Source: an uncultured Selenomonadales bacterium
Lineage (GTDB): Bacteria; Bacillota; Negativicutes; Selenomonadales; Selenomonadaceae
Reading direction: 5' to 3'
Assembly: GCA_947165145.1 (NCBI GenBank)
Contig: CAMUZG010000005.1
Coordinates: 18,403-82,402, forward strand
DNA: 64,000 bases
A program made the position numbers and the translations under genes. This document shows, in pieces, positions 44,549 through 52,727 of the stretch (the first letter of the stretch is position 1; each line of letters opens with the position of its first letter). A model generated the notes under the pieces. The model worked only from the letters and a program-made list of their open reading frames with translations, made no database searches and was not told where the DNA came from.

Positions 44549-45397
44549 ATGGCAATCGCAACATATACCGGCAGCGAACGCACAAGTATCATAATCAGCG
44601 TTTTCAGCACGACGCCTGGCATCGGCAAGACAATCATCGCGATAAATCTGGCGTCAGGACTCGCCACGCACGGGTACAAAGTCTGCCTTGCCGATCTCGA
44701 TTTGCAGTTCGGCGATGTGTTGAACTACTTGCAATTAAAATCCCCCGTTACCGTGGCGGGCGCACAACGTGCATTGCTCGACAACCGTGAAAATTTCGAC
44801 GTCCGCAACTTTCTATTCGATTATCAAAACGGCTACGTTACTTTCTCGATTCTGCCCGCGCCGCTCTACATTTACGACGCTTATCAAACGGACGTTAATC
44901 TCGTCACGGAAATTATCCAAGACTTGAGCTACTTCGATTACATCATCGTAGACTTAAACTCAATGTTCAGCGCGTTGAATTTGGCGATTCTCGACATCAG
45001 CACGGTCATAAATTACGTCGGCGTTATCGACTTCCTGCCCGCGTTGAAAAATTACAAAGTCGGCTACGACACGCTGATTCGATTCAATTACGAAGAAAAG
45101 AAAATTCGTCTTGTCGAGAACCGCGCCGATTCTCAAAAACTGATTGAGAGCCGCGACGTTGAAAGACTTATCGGCGAGCCGTTCTATTTCAAACTGCCCA
45201 ACGATTATGCTTCCGTTAAAAAGGCAATCAATTCGGGTCAACCGCTGATGTTCGCCGCGCCTGAGTCCAAGTTAACCAAGAGCTTTGATGACCTTGTCGG
45301 GCTTTACTCCAATCGCAAGATTGATAATTCGCAAGACGATAGCGTAATTCAACCTAGCGGCATTTTAAAAAGTATCAAAAAATTTTTAGGCTTCTGA
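44549..45397 (+). CDS. ParA/MinD-like ATPase of the Tad locus (TadZ/CpaE-like, first copy)
   Basis: Positioning ATPase that helps localise the pilus machine. Walker A is STTPGIGKTIIAINLASGLA (residues 19-38), and Walker A-prime lies in CLADLDLQFGDVLNYL. No receiver-like N-terminal domain, so the protein is short (282 residues). ATG 44549 with TGGAGG. A second, longer family member follows at 45431, so the locus carries two tandem TadZ-type genes. Confidence 0.8.
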   Translation: MAIATYTGSERTSIIISVFSTTPGIGKTIIAINLASGLATHGYKVCLADLDLQFGDVLNYLQLKSPVTVAGAQRALLDNRENFDVRNFLFDYQNGYVTFSILPAPLYIYDAYQTDVNLVTEIIQDLSYFDYIIVDLNSMFSALNLAILDISTVINYVGVIDFLPALKNYKVGYDTLIRFNYEEKKIRLVENRADSQKLIESRDVERLIGEPFYFKLPNDYASVKKAINSGQPLMFAAPESKLTKSFDDLVGLYSNRKIDNSQDDSVIQPSGILKSIKKFLGF

Positions 45398-45430
45398 TTG
45401 ACGTAACATCGCGGCAAAGGAGGTTTTCCC

Positions 45431-46546
45431 GTGGCTTATCAAGTTACCATAGTTGAAGACGATTCCGACATGTTGAACGACATGGTTGGAATTTTGCGCA
45501 AATCAGCAGACTTCGACGTGACTTCGACTTATAAAAACGTAAAAGACGCGCTCGGGCAGGCGGGCATGTTTCGCCCCGATTTGTTCTTTATCAACGTGGA
45601 AAACGACGAAATGCTTAATTCTTTGCCCAAATTTGTCGATACGTTCAAAGGAGCGTATATTTTGGGCACAATGCGACAATGGAACCCCGAAGTCGCGACG
45701 ATAGCATCAGACGGCGGCGCGACGGGTTGTATCTTGAAACCTTTCACCGCAAAAGACGTGCTTGAATATCTGCAACTCTACAGCGTTCGCGGACAACACA
45801 AGCCGGCAAAGTTAATTTCATTCTTCAGCCCGAAAGGTCGTGCAGGTCGAACAACGTTAGCGGCGATTCTCGCGTTGCAGCTTGCTGAGAAGACAGGCGA
45901 AAAAGTCGCGCTTATCGATGCGGACTTGCAATTCGGTGACCTGCCGATTTTCTTCGACTTGGAGCCGAAACGTACCGTCGTTGACGCCGCGCAAGATATA
46001 CGATTGCTGACACCCATGACGTTTGCGCCGTACTTCCACCAAATCAAAGACGGCGTGTCACTCCTTGCCAGTCCCGCTCATCCCGAATACGCTGAACTCG
46101 TCGGACCAGACAGTTTGGTTGATGTCGTCAGAATGACGGAGAGCATTTTCCGCTACGTGATAGTTGATTTGCCCGCAGGTTTTAATCCCGTTGCTTTGAA
46201 CATCTGCCGCATTTCCGACACGGTTTTTATCACGACGATGATTAACAGCGGCTTCGAGGTCAATCACGCCAAAAAAACAATGGAGATGTTCGCCACGCAA
46301 GACGACGGGCGACGCAAAGTTTACACGGTCTTCACGCGTGTTCAGCCTTTCAACGAAGAGTCCCGCAAAAAAATCGCTGAACAGCTCGGTTTCCCCGTCG
46401 ACATCATGATTCCCAACGAATACCGCATGATTTCCGTTGCGAACAGCGGACGCTTAGCGCAAGGTCTGCCAATGGATACGCTACTTATGCAAACTATCGG
46501 CAAGATGGCGGACAAGATCATAAACTGGGGAAGTGGTGAAGTATGA
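45431..46546 (+). CDS. cpaE: CpaE/TadZ-like ATPase with N-terminal receiver-like domain
   Basis: Localisation factor of the Tad system. The N-terminal 115 residues have a response-regulator fold (VTIVEDDSDMLNDMVGILRK with an acidic pocket, then GGATGCILKPFTAKDVLEYL). The C-terminal ATPase begins at SFFSPKGRAGRTTLAAILAL, where the usual KGGxGKTT has become KGRAGRTT, with arginine replacing the P-loop lysine. Walker B-type IVDLPAGFNPVALNI follows. GTG 45431 with AAGGAGG. The length is 371 residues. It overlaps tadB as ATGA. Confidence 0.85.
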   Translation: MAYQVTIVEDDSDMLNDMVGILRKSADFDVTSTYKNVKDALGQAGMFRPDLFFINVENDEMLNSLPKFVDTFKGAYILGTMRQWNPEVATIASDGGATGCILKPFTAKDVLEYLQLYSVRGQHKPAKLISFFSPKGRAGRTTLAAILALQLAEKTGEKVALIDADLQFGDLPIFFDLEPKRTVVDAAQDIRLLTPMTFAPYFHQIKDGVSLLASPAHPEYAELVGPDSLVDVVRMTESIFRYVIVDLPAGFNPVALNICRISDTVFITTMINSGFEVNHAKKTMEMFATQDDGRRKVYTVFTRVQPFNEESRKKIAEQLGFPVDIMIPNEYRMISVANSGRLAQGLPMDTLLMQTIGKMADKIINWGSGEV

Positions 46547-47499
46547 TCCTTCTCGTTGCGGCAATCGGTGCCTTCGCGACGTTTATGCTGATTGTTCTGG
46601 CGTGGGCTTTTTGGAAACGTAAAAAAAGCGTCGACATCTACCACCGCCTGCGCCGCTACGTCAAAGATACCAGACCTCTCGACGACAACGAAGACACCGT
46701 TCACCAAATTTATCTTTTCCTTCAGCGAATGGCGAAACCGATTGCCGATTGGAGCGTCGCAAAAAATTTGGATTTTACTCTAAAACAAGCAGGAATTCCG
46801 ATTTTCGGCGCAGAATTTACCATAATCATTTTGGGGCTGGCAATCGCTGGAACAATCGCAACTTTCGTCGTCACGCTGAACATACAGCTTGCACCGATTG
46901 TCGGCTTGGGAATTCCGGTGTTCCTGCTGTTGTGGATAAGAGTTCGAATCGGCAAACGTCGTCAAGCTTTTACCGAACAACTCGGCGATTGTCTGACAAC
47001 CGTATCAAACGCCTTGCGTGCAGGTTACAGCTTTCAACAGGCAATGGACGTTGTGTCGCGTGAAATGGAGCCGCCGATAAGCTCAGAGTTTGAACGCGTA
47101 TCGACGGACGTGGCAATGGGCGTGTCGCTGGAAGAAGCTTTGGAGCAGATGAACAAACGTGTCGGCAGCGCGGACTTCGACTTGGTCGTTACAGCGGTAT
47201 TAATTCAGCGCGAAATCGGCGGAAATCTTGCGCAGATACTTGACACGATAAGTTATACTATAAACGAGCGGATTCGCATGAAACGCGAAATCAACGCTCT
47301 GACCGCCCAAGGTCGTTTCTCCGCTTACGTGTTGGTTGTCCTGCCGTTCATCGTTGCAGGATTCTGTTGGGTCTTCAATCACGACCAAATGCAACTCTTC
47401 ATCACCGAAGAAGCAGGGCGCATGGCAATCATCGGCGCAATCGTTTTGGAAATTATCGGCTACATCTTGATTCAAAGAATTGTTAACATTGAACTTTGA
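46543..47499 (+). CDS. tadB: Tad pilus inner-membrane protein TadB
   Basis: T2SSF-domain platform protein. N-terminal membrane segment (LLVAAIGAFATFMLIVLAWA), a hydrophobic pair near residues 80-130, the F domain with LTTVSNALRAGYSFQQAMDV and TAVLIQREIGGNLAQILDTI, and two C-terminal membrane segments (FSAYVLVVLPFIVAGFCWVF). The pattern fits TadB rather than TadC. The length is 318 residues. Overlaps the preceding gene by four bases. flp follows 62 bases later. Confidence 0.88.
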   Translation: MILLVAAIGAFATFMLIVLAWAFWKRKKSVDIYHRLRRYVKDTRPLDDNEDTVHQIYLFLQRMAKPIADWSVAKNLDFTLKQAGIPIFGAEFTIIILGLAIAGTIATFVVTLNIQLAPIVGLGIPVFLLLWIRVRIGKRRQAFTEQLGDCLTTVSNALRAGYSFQQAMDVVSREMEPPISSEFERVSTDVAMGVSLEEALEQMNKRVGSADFDLVVTAVLIQREIGGNLAQILDTISYTINERIRMKREINALTAQGRFSAYVLVVLPFIVAGFCWVFNHDQMQLFITEEAGRMAIIGAIVLEIIGYILIQRIVNIEL

Positions 47500-47561
47500 T
47501 CCGGCTTAGTCGTGACAGGGCAAGTCGTCAAGGAAATAAATTTAGTTTGGAGGAGATAGTT

Positions 47562-47822
47562 ATGTTACAGTACATCGACAAGCTGATCAAAAAGTTGAAG
47601 GCTTCCGAAAAAGGTCAAGGCATGGTTGAGTACGCGCTCATTATTGCGTTCGTCGCAGCCATTGCCATCTTCGTCCTTAACGGCGGTCTCAGAGGTGCAG
47701 TCAACAGTGCGTTCGATCAGGCAAGCAGTGCCGTCAACAGTGCTGCCAGCGTCTCAGCCAGTAACGGTAGCGCTAGTAGCAACAACAACACCACCCCTGG
47801 CGGCAGCGACACTGGCAACTAA
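47562..47822 (+). CDS. flp: Flp-type major pilin
   Basis: Pilus subunit of 86 residues. The class IVb prepilin signature KGQGMVEYALIIAFVAAIAI is near residue 18; cleavage after the glycine would expose the QGMVEY end. The hydrophobic stem follows, then a serine-, asparagine-, and threonine-rich tail (NGSASSNNNTTPGGSDTGN) that is exposed and could be glycosylated. ATG 47562 with TGGAGGAG; the upstream frame is longer but has no site. The pilin peptidase TadV is not in the window. Confidence 0.9.
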   Translation: MLQYIDKLIKKLKASEKGQGMVEYALIIAFVAAIAIFVLNGGLRGAVNSAFDQASSAVNSAASVSASNGSASSNNNTTPGGSDTGN

Positions 47823-47900
47823 TCAGTAATTCTGCTGTCTGACAAAGGCACCGTGAAAACTTAATCAAGAACGATTAGCTTAACCGAAAAATTTTTTATG

Positions 47901-47929
47901 AGCTTCCGAATTATTTTTGGAGGCTTTTT
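47901..47929 (+). terminator. Hairpin terminator/attenuator after flp
   Basis: Stem AGCTTCC/GGAGGCT with one G-U pair, loop of 11 bases, then TTTTT. Placed after flp, it would keep pilin RNA in excess of the downstream genes. Confidence 0.6.
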
Positions 47930-47986
47930 CTTTAGCGGGAGTAACGATGGCGCGGCGTGATTCCCTGTCGAAAAGGAGTGATATTC

Positions 47987-48475
47987 ATGAGAAAACAACA
48001 CGGTCAAACAATGGTAGAGTTCGCGCTCGTCGCTCCGATGATTTTCTTGATGATTTTCGGCATGATTTGGGGCGGCTTCATGTTCATGGAATATCTGCGT
48101 TTCAGCAACGACTTGCGGGCGGCAGTCCGTGACATTGCTTTGACAGACGAGGACAAGAGAGAAAATCTCGAAAAACGCTATAAAGATGATTTGGAAAAAA
48201 CATATGAAGAACATCTGCCGAAACTTTATAAGCCTTACATCGACGTCACGCACGACGAAAAAGATGCAATAATTACAGTCAAGTTCACGCGGCGCGGCGA
48301 CTTGCCTGCCGTTTTGATGTGGATAGATTTTCCACCTGCAAATATTCCAATGCTCGAATACAGAATGAAACTTGAGGGCAACAACACTTCAAATAACGAT
48401 AACAATAACGACACTAACAACACTAGCGATACTAGCGATACTACAAGCACTAACACAAGCGGAGGTGGAACCTAA
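47987..48475 (+). CDS. tadE: TadE-like minor pilin
   Basis: Pseudopilin of the Tad pilus. N-terminal GQTMVEFALVAPMIFLMIFG (TadE-type prepilin signature) and a single transmembrane helix. Soluble part of about 100 residues with charged DEDKRENLEKRYKDDLEK, then a 30-residue tail of asparagine, threonine and serine (NNDNNNDTNNTSDTSDTT). ATG 47987 with AAAAGGAG; total 162 residues. The stop overlaps tadA as TAATG. Confidence 0.85.
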   Translation: MRKQHGQTMVEFALVAPMIFLMIFGMIWGGFMFMEYLRFSNDLRAAVRDIALTDEDKRENLEKRYKDDLEKTYEEHLPKLYKPYIDVTHDEKDAIITVKFTRRGDLPAVLMWIDFPPANIPMLEYRMKLEGNNTSNNDNNNDTNNTSDTSDTTSTNTSGGGT

Positions 48476-49983
48476 TGCCAAGACCACTTTCATTGATGGA
48501 GCGTTTAGGCGGCAAGAAACAGGAAACTCAACAGCAGCCCGAACGTCCGCGCATGCCTAAGCCCGTTGACGCCGTCAAACAGCAAGAACCGCAAAAGCAG
48601 GAGTACACCGAAAAACAAGTTCAACAGGAACGCGAGGCGGCTGTTGAAGCGTCGGCATTCGCGGGAAGACGTGCGCTGACTTCTCAAAGCGATGTTATAC
48701 AGGAACTCAAGCTAGCCGTGCACCGCCGTATCGTCGACGAAATGACGCCCGAAGAACAGCAAGTTCTCATACGCGGCGAAGATGCTCGCGAACAAATCAA
48801 AAACATCATCACCGTCTACAGCAACCGCGAAATGGCGGAAGGTACCAATTACGCGCTGTCCCGTGGCGAAAGACTTCAAATCGTTGACGACATTTGCAAC
48901 GAACTGCTCGGACTTGGACCGTTGGAACCTCTCCTTCAGAACGACAGCATTACCGAAATCATGGTTAACGGTCCGAATCAAATTTTCATTGAGCAGAAAG
49001 GCAAGCTCAAGCTCACTAACGTCCACTTCTACGACAACGCGCACTTGATGAACATCATCGAACGAATTTTAACGCCGCTCGGTCGTCGTGTTGATGAATC
49101 GTCGCCGCTGGTTGATGCACGTTTGGCGGACGGTTCCCGCGTCAACATCATAATTCCACCGCTGGCTCTCGTCGGTCCAACTGTCACAATTCGTAAATTT
49201 TCAAAGAACGCGCTGTCGATAAACGATCTCGTTGGATTCGGCACGCTCAGTGATGACATGGCGACTTTTCTTAACGCGTGTGTTCGTGCGCGACTGAACA
49301 TTTTGGTTAGCGGCGGCACGGGCTCCGGCAAAACTACAACGCTCAACGTCCTGTCGTCGTTCATTCCCGAAACCGACCGAATCGTTACGATTGAAGACGC
49401 TGCCGAATTGCGACTTCAACAGACGCACGTCGTCACGCTCGAATCACGTCCCGCGAACTTGGAAGGTAACGGCGCAATCACAATCCGCGACTTGGTCAAG
49501 AACGCGTTGCGCATGCGTCCAGACAGAATCATCGTCGGCGAAGTTCGTGCTGGTGAGGCTCTCGACATGTTGCAAGCAATGAATACTGGTCACGACGGCT
49601 CATTGACGACTGCTCACGCTAACACGCCCCGCGACGTTCTAAGCCGCCTTGAAACAATGGTTTTGATGGCTGGTATGGAATTGCCCGTCCGCGCAGTTCG
49701 TACGCAAGTTTCCTCGGCAATCGATTTGATTTTGCAACAGTCCAGAATTCGCGACGGCTCCAGAAAAATCACCTACATCACCGAAGTTCAAGGCATGGAA
49801 GGCGACACGATTATCCTACAAGATTTGTTCCGCTACGTGCAGGATTTTATCGACGAAAAGGGGAAGTCTGTCGGACATTTCGAGAGCATGGGACTCTTGC
49901 CGAATTTCATGGACAAGTTCCGCATGAACGGTATTGACTTGCCGGCGAACTTCTTCATGAGCGGACGAGGTGACCGCCAATGA
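48475..49983 (+). CDS. tadA: Tad pilus secretion ATPase TadA/CpaF
   Basis: Hexameric ATPase driving pilus assembly and retraction. N-terminal disordered region ([20 protein letters not shown]), then the CpaF N-domain, then Walker [20 protein letters not shown] (residues about 277-295), Walker B-type [20 protein letters not shown] and the His box [17 protein letters not shown]. The length is 502 residues. ATG 48475 shares its A with the tadE stop. It precedes tadC with an overlap of four bases. Confidence 0.93.
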   Translation: MPRPLSLMERLGGKKQETQQQPERPRMPKPVDAVKQQEPQKQEYTEKQVQQEREAAVEASAFAGRRALTSQSDVIQELKLAVHRRIVDEMTPEEQQVLIRGEDAREQIKNIITVYSNREMAEGTNYALSRGERLQIVDDICNELLGLGPLEPLLQNDSITEIMVNGPNQIFIEQKGKLKLTNVHFYDNAHLMNIIERILTPLGRRVDESSPLVDARLADGSRVNIIIPPLALVGPTVTIRKFSKNALSINDLVGFGTLSDDMATFLNACVRARLNILVSGGTGSGKTTTLNVLSSFIPETDRIVTIEDAAELRLQQTHVVTLESRPANLEGNGAITIRDLVKNALRMRPDRIIVGEVRAGEALDMLQAMNTGHDGSLTTAHANTPRDVLSRLETMVLMAGMELPVRAVRTQVSSAIDLILQQSRIRDGSRKITYITEVQGMEGDTIILQDLFRYVQDFIDEKGKSVGHFESMGLLPNFMDKFRMNGIDLPANFFMSGRGDRQ

Positions 49984-50969
49984 TTTTCTTAGTCGCACTA
50001 TTCGGCACGCTGTGTTTTCTCGTGACGGCAGCACTGATAATGAGAGTTTACAGCCAAAAGCCCGAAGCTCAACTGCGCAAACGTCTGAACGAAATGATTC
50101 GTGCGGCGGAAGAAGAACGTGCCAGACACCCTAAAATCAAGAAACACGAGAAGACGACCGTCATTGAAATAACACCGACGGGCGAGCGGCAGGAACATCG
50201 CAACACGTTCTTTTATCGCGCAATCCGACCAATACTCACGTCGTTTGAAGAACGCTTTCAAAAGTTCACTCCAGGCGAAATCAAAATGCAGCTCGAAGAC
50301 AAAATCTTTCGCGCGGGCAAACTCGGTATTTGGGACGTTCGGCGGCTGATAACTTTTTGGTGCCTGTCGATTGTCCTGTGCGCGGGGCTTGCGTTCCTGT
50401 CGGTGCAAGACTCGGAACTGTACATGTTCCAAAGGATATTCGTCATTTTGCTCGGCGCGTTCATCGGCGGAATCGTGCCCTTCGCGGTGCTGAATTCAAA
50501 GATTCGTCAGCGGCAGAAAAACATTCGTCGACAGTTGCCCGAATTTCTCGATATACTTTGCGTCAGCGTGCAGGCGGGACTTTCATTCGACGGCGCGGTC
50601 GGCAAAATGATTAAACGCATGAAAGGTCCGCTCATCGACGAATTCAAGCGGGCGCAAAATGACGTTGCGCTCGGCATGACGCACCAATATGCTTTGACGA
50701 ATTTGGCGAAGCGTTGCGATTTGGAAGAAGTCTACCTTTTCACGACTTCGGTAATTCAGGCGGAAAAGCTCGGTACTTCAATGACACGCACGCTTAAATT
50801 GCAGGCGGACAACATGCGCGACCGTCACCGACAATACATCAAAAGCGAGGCGTTGAAAGCCCCCGTCAAAATTTTGTTCCCGATGATTTTGTTCATCTTC
50901 CCGTCAATTTTCGTCGTCCTGCTCTTCCCCGCAATACTCACGCTCATGAGGACTTTGGGCGGCGGTTAA
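49980..50969 (+). CDS. tadC: Tad pilus inner-membrane protein TadC
   Basis: Second T2SSF platform protein. The F domain contains LPEFLDILCVSVQAGLSFDG and VIQAEKLGTSMTRTLKLQAD. The TadC-typical end is EALKAPVKILFPMILFIFPS followed by IFVVLLFPAILTLM. The length is 329 residues, with an N-terminal cytoplasmic stretch. The start overlaps tadA as ATGA. It is followed by the diguanylate cyclase after 15 bases. Confidence 0.9.
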   Translation: MIFLVALFGTLCFLVTAALIMRVYSQKPEAQLRKRLNEMIRAAEEERARHPKIKKHEKTTVIEITPTGERQEHRNTFFYRAIRPILTSFEERFQKFTPGEIKMQLEDKIFRAGKLGIWDVRRLITFWCLSIVLCAGLAFLSVQDSELYMFQRIFVILLGAFIGGIVPFAVLNSKIRQRQKNIRRQLPEFLDILCVSVQAGLSFDGAVGKMIKRMKGPLIDEFKRAQNDVALGMTHQYALTNLAKRCDLEEVYLFTTSVIQAEKLGTSMTRTLKLQADNMRDRHRQYIKSEALKAPVKILFPMILFIFPSIFVVLLFPAILTLMRTLGGG

Positions 50970-50984
50970 TCTGAGTTCAACATC

Positions 50985-52661
50985 ATGAAAATTAGCGAGC
51001 TTAACTTTAACGATTTGAATAAATTTACCTTTAACGACATTTTCAAACGTGCCTACAAAGATTTGCGGATAAAAACTTTTATCCTGTTCACGATAATGGG
51101 CATGGTGCCTTTTGTAACATTCATCATTGCCGGCGCGTACAACATGGTTGAAGAGCAAAAAGTCGTCGCCAAAGAAACAGGTTCGTTGCGGAATTCAATC
51201 ATCTCCGACCACATGACCGATTTAATCAAAAAAAATCAGGTTGTGTTGCAATCGCTCGCCATGAGCCCGAACTTAATCGAGTATCTGAATAACCCGACCG
51301 AAGAGCGATACAATTACGTCGCGAAAATTTTGCGCGACATGGACGACATCTTCAACGACGGCAACTTAACCGCCTTGACGAGAGCTGACGGTTGGCAAGT
51401 TTTTCGTTCGGACGGCGCAACGCTCGTGAACTTGCAAAAGCGTCAACACTTCCAAGAGGCAATGAAGGGCAGAAGTTACGTTTCCGACATTATTGCAAGC
51501 ATGGCGACCGGCAAAATGATTGTTGTCTTGGCTGTGCCCGTGCTTGACCTTGACGGCAAACCCGTCGGCATGGTGCAAAGAAATTTTAACCTCACCGCCT
51601 TGCAAAATTACGTCAAGCTTTGGGACGACAGCGAGAGCTCGGTTATCGTCATGGATCGCAATCACCGCGTCATTGCCAATTCCGACAACGTCGTCGGTAT
51701 CGGCAACGAATACATCGTCGACAACACCTATAAATCAATCTTGGGCACGATTTACAACAGCACTGGCGCGAAGGAAATCACAATCAACGGCGAGAAAACT
51801 TTGTTCGTTTATTCGCGCAACATCGACACGGGCTGGATAATTCTCACGTTGCGCCCGTATAAACACATCATGAACAAAGTCTACGAGAAATCGGAGCAAG
51901 CGTTAATCTTCGGCTTGTGCACGATGCTCCTGGCAATGATTGTCGCGTATATCTTGGCATTGCGCGTTGCGAATCCGATTATCGAAATAACCAACGCCGT
52001 CGACAAAATCGCTGAAGGTGACACGTCCGTTCAAAATCTTGAAGTCAACCGCGACGATGAGCTTGGACAGATGGCTGCCGCTTTCAATCGACTACGTTCC
52101 GAACGCGACACTTTCCAGACAGAATCCGAACTCGATAAGCTAACCGATCTTTTGAACAAGAAGGCGATGGAAAATCTTTGCAGACAGAAGCTCAAAACTT
52201 TAACCGCAACCGATAGCGCGGGCGACAGCTCCAATATCTTAATGGCGTTCTACATAATCGACCTTGACCACTTCAAAGAAGTCAACGATTTTCTGGGGCA
52301 CCAGTTCGGCGACAAAGTTCTTGTCGAATTCTCTAAGGGCTTGAAAAAAATTTTCCACTCGAACGAATCTATCGGGCGTTTCGGCGGCGACGAGTTCATC
52401 GTTACAATCGAAAACCCGTCAAGCTTGGAAGATGTTTTGTGCAAAGCCGAGCAGGTTCGACAAGTAGCGAAGTACTTGACAATCGACGGCAAGAAAGATT
52501 TCGTCACGGCGAGCATTGGAATTGCGATTGCTCCTCATGATGGGCGCGATTATGACACGCTGTTTTCCGCCGCCGACAGAGCAGTTTATCACGTCAAGAA
52601 CAGCGGCAAGGACAATTTTTACTGCGAGTTCTTCGCCAAACAACAAGCCGAAGACGAATGA
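50985..52661 (+). CDS. Membrane diguanylate cyclase (dCache-HAMP-GGDEF)
   Basis: Makes cyclic-di-GMP. TM1 is near residues 28-50 (FILFTIMGMVPFVTFIIAGA). A periplasmic dCache sensor region follows, including RADGWQVFRSDGATLVNLQK and FVYSRNIDTGWIILTL. TM2 is near residues 310-330. HAMP (RVANPIIEITNAVDKIAEGD) and then the cyclase domain with intact GGDEF in SIGRFGGDEFIVTIE (around residue 466). The usual inhibitory-site RxxD five residues upstream of GGDEF is absent, so product feedback may be weak. The length is 558 residues. Its place inside the Tad locus suggests control of pilus use. Confidence 0.9.
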   Translation: MKISELNFNDLNKFTFNDIFKRAYKDLRIKTFILFTIMGMVPFVTFIIAGAYNMVEEQKVVAKETGSLRNSIISDHMTDLIKKNQVVLQSLAMSPNLIEYLNNPTEERYNYVAKILRDMDDIFNDGNLTALTRADGWQVFRSDGATLVNLQKRQHFQEAMKGRSYVSDIIASMATGKMIVVLAVPVLDLDGKPVGMVQRNFNLTALQNYVKLWDDSESSVIVMDRNHRVIANSDNVVGIGNEYIVDNTYKSILGTIYNSTGAKEITINGEKTLFVYSRNIDTGWIILTLRPYKHIMNKVYEKSEQALIFGLCTMLLAMIVAYILALRVANPIIEITNAVDKIAEGDTSVQNLEVNRDDELGQMAAAFNRLRSERDTFQTESELDKLTDLLNKKAMENLCRQKLKTLTATDSAGDSSNILMAFYIIDLDHFKEVNDFLGHQFGDKVLVEFSKGLKKIFHSNESIGRFGGDEFIVTIENPSSLEDVLCKAEQVRQVAKYLTIDGKKDFVTASIGIAIAPHDGRDYDTLFSAADRAVYHVKNSGKDNFYCEFFAKQQAEDE

Positions 52662-52708
52662 ATTAGGAATGTGAAATTATAATTCCTAATTCCAAATTCC
52701 AAATTGTT
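52661..52708. repeat. GGAATTAGGAATT-family repeat before the tadG-like gene
   Basis: AATTAGGAATGTGAAATTAT and TAATTCCTAATTCCAAATTC units facing each other. It starts at the last base of the diguanylate cyclase stop codon and ends CCAAATTGTTA before an AAGGGAG ribosome site. Confidence 0.85.
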
Positions 52709-52727
52709 AAAAGGGAGTGTGACAATC

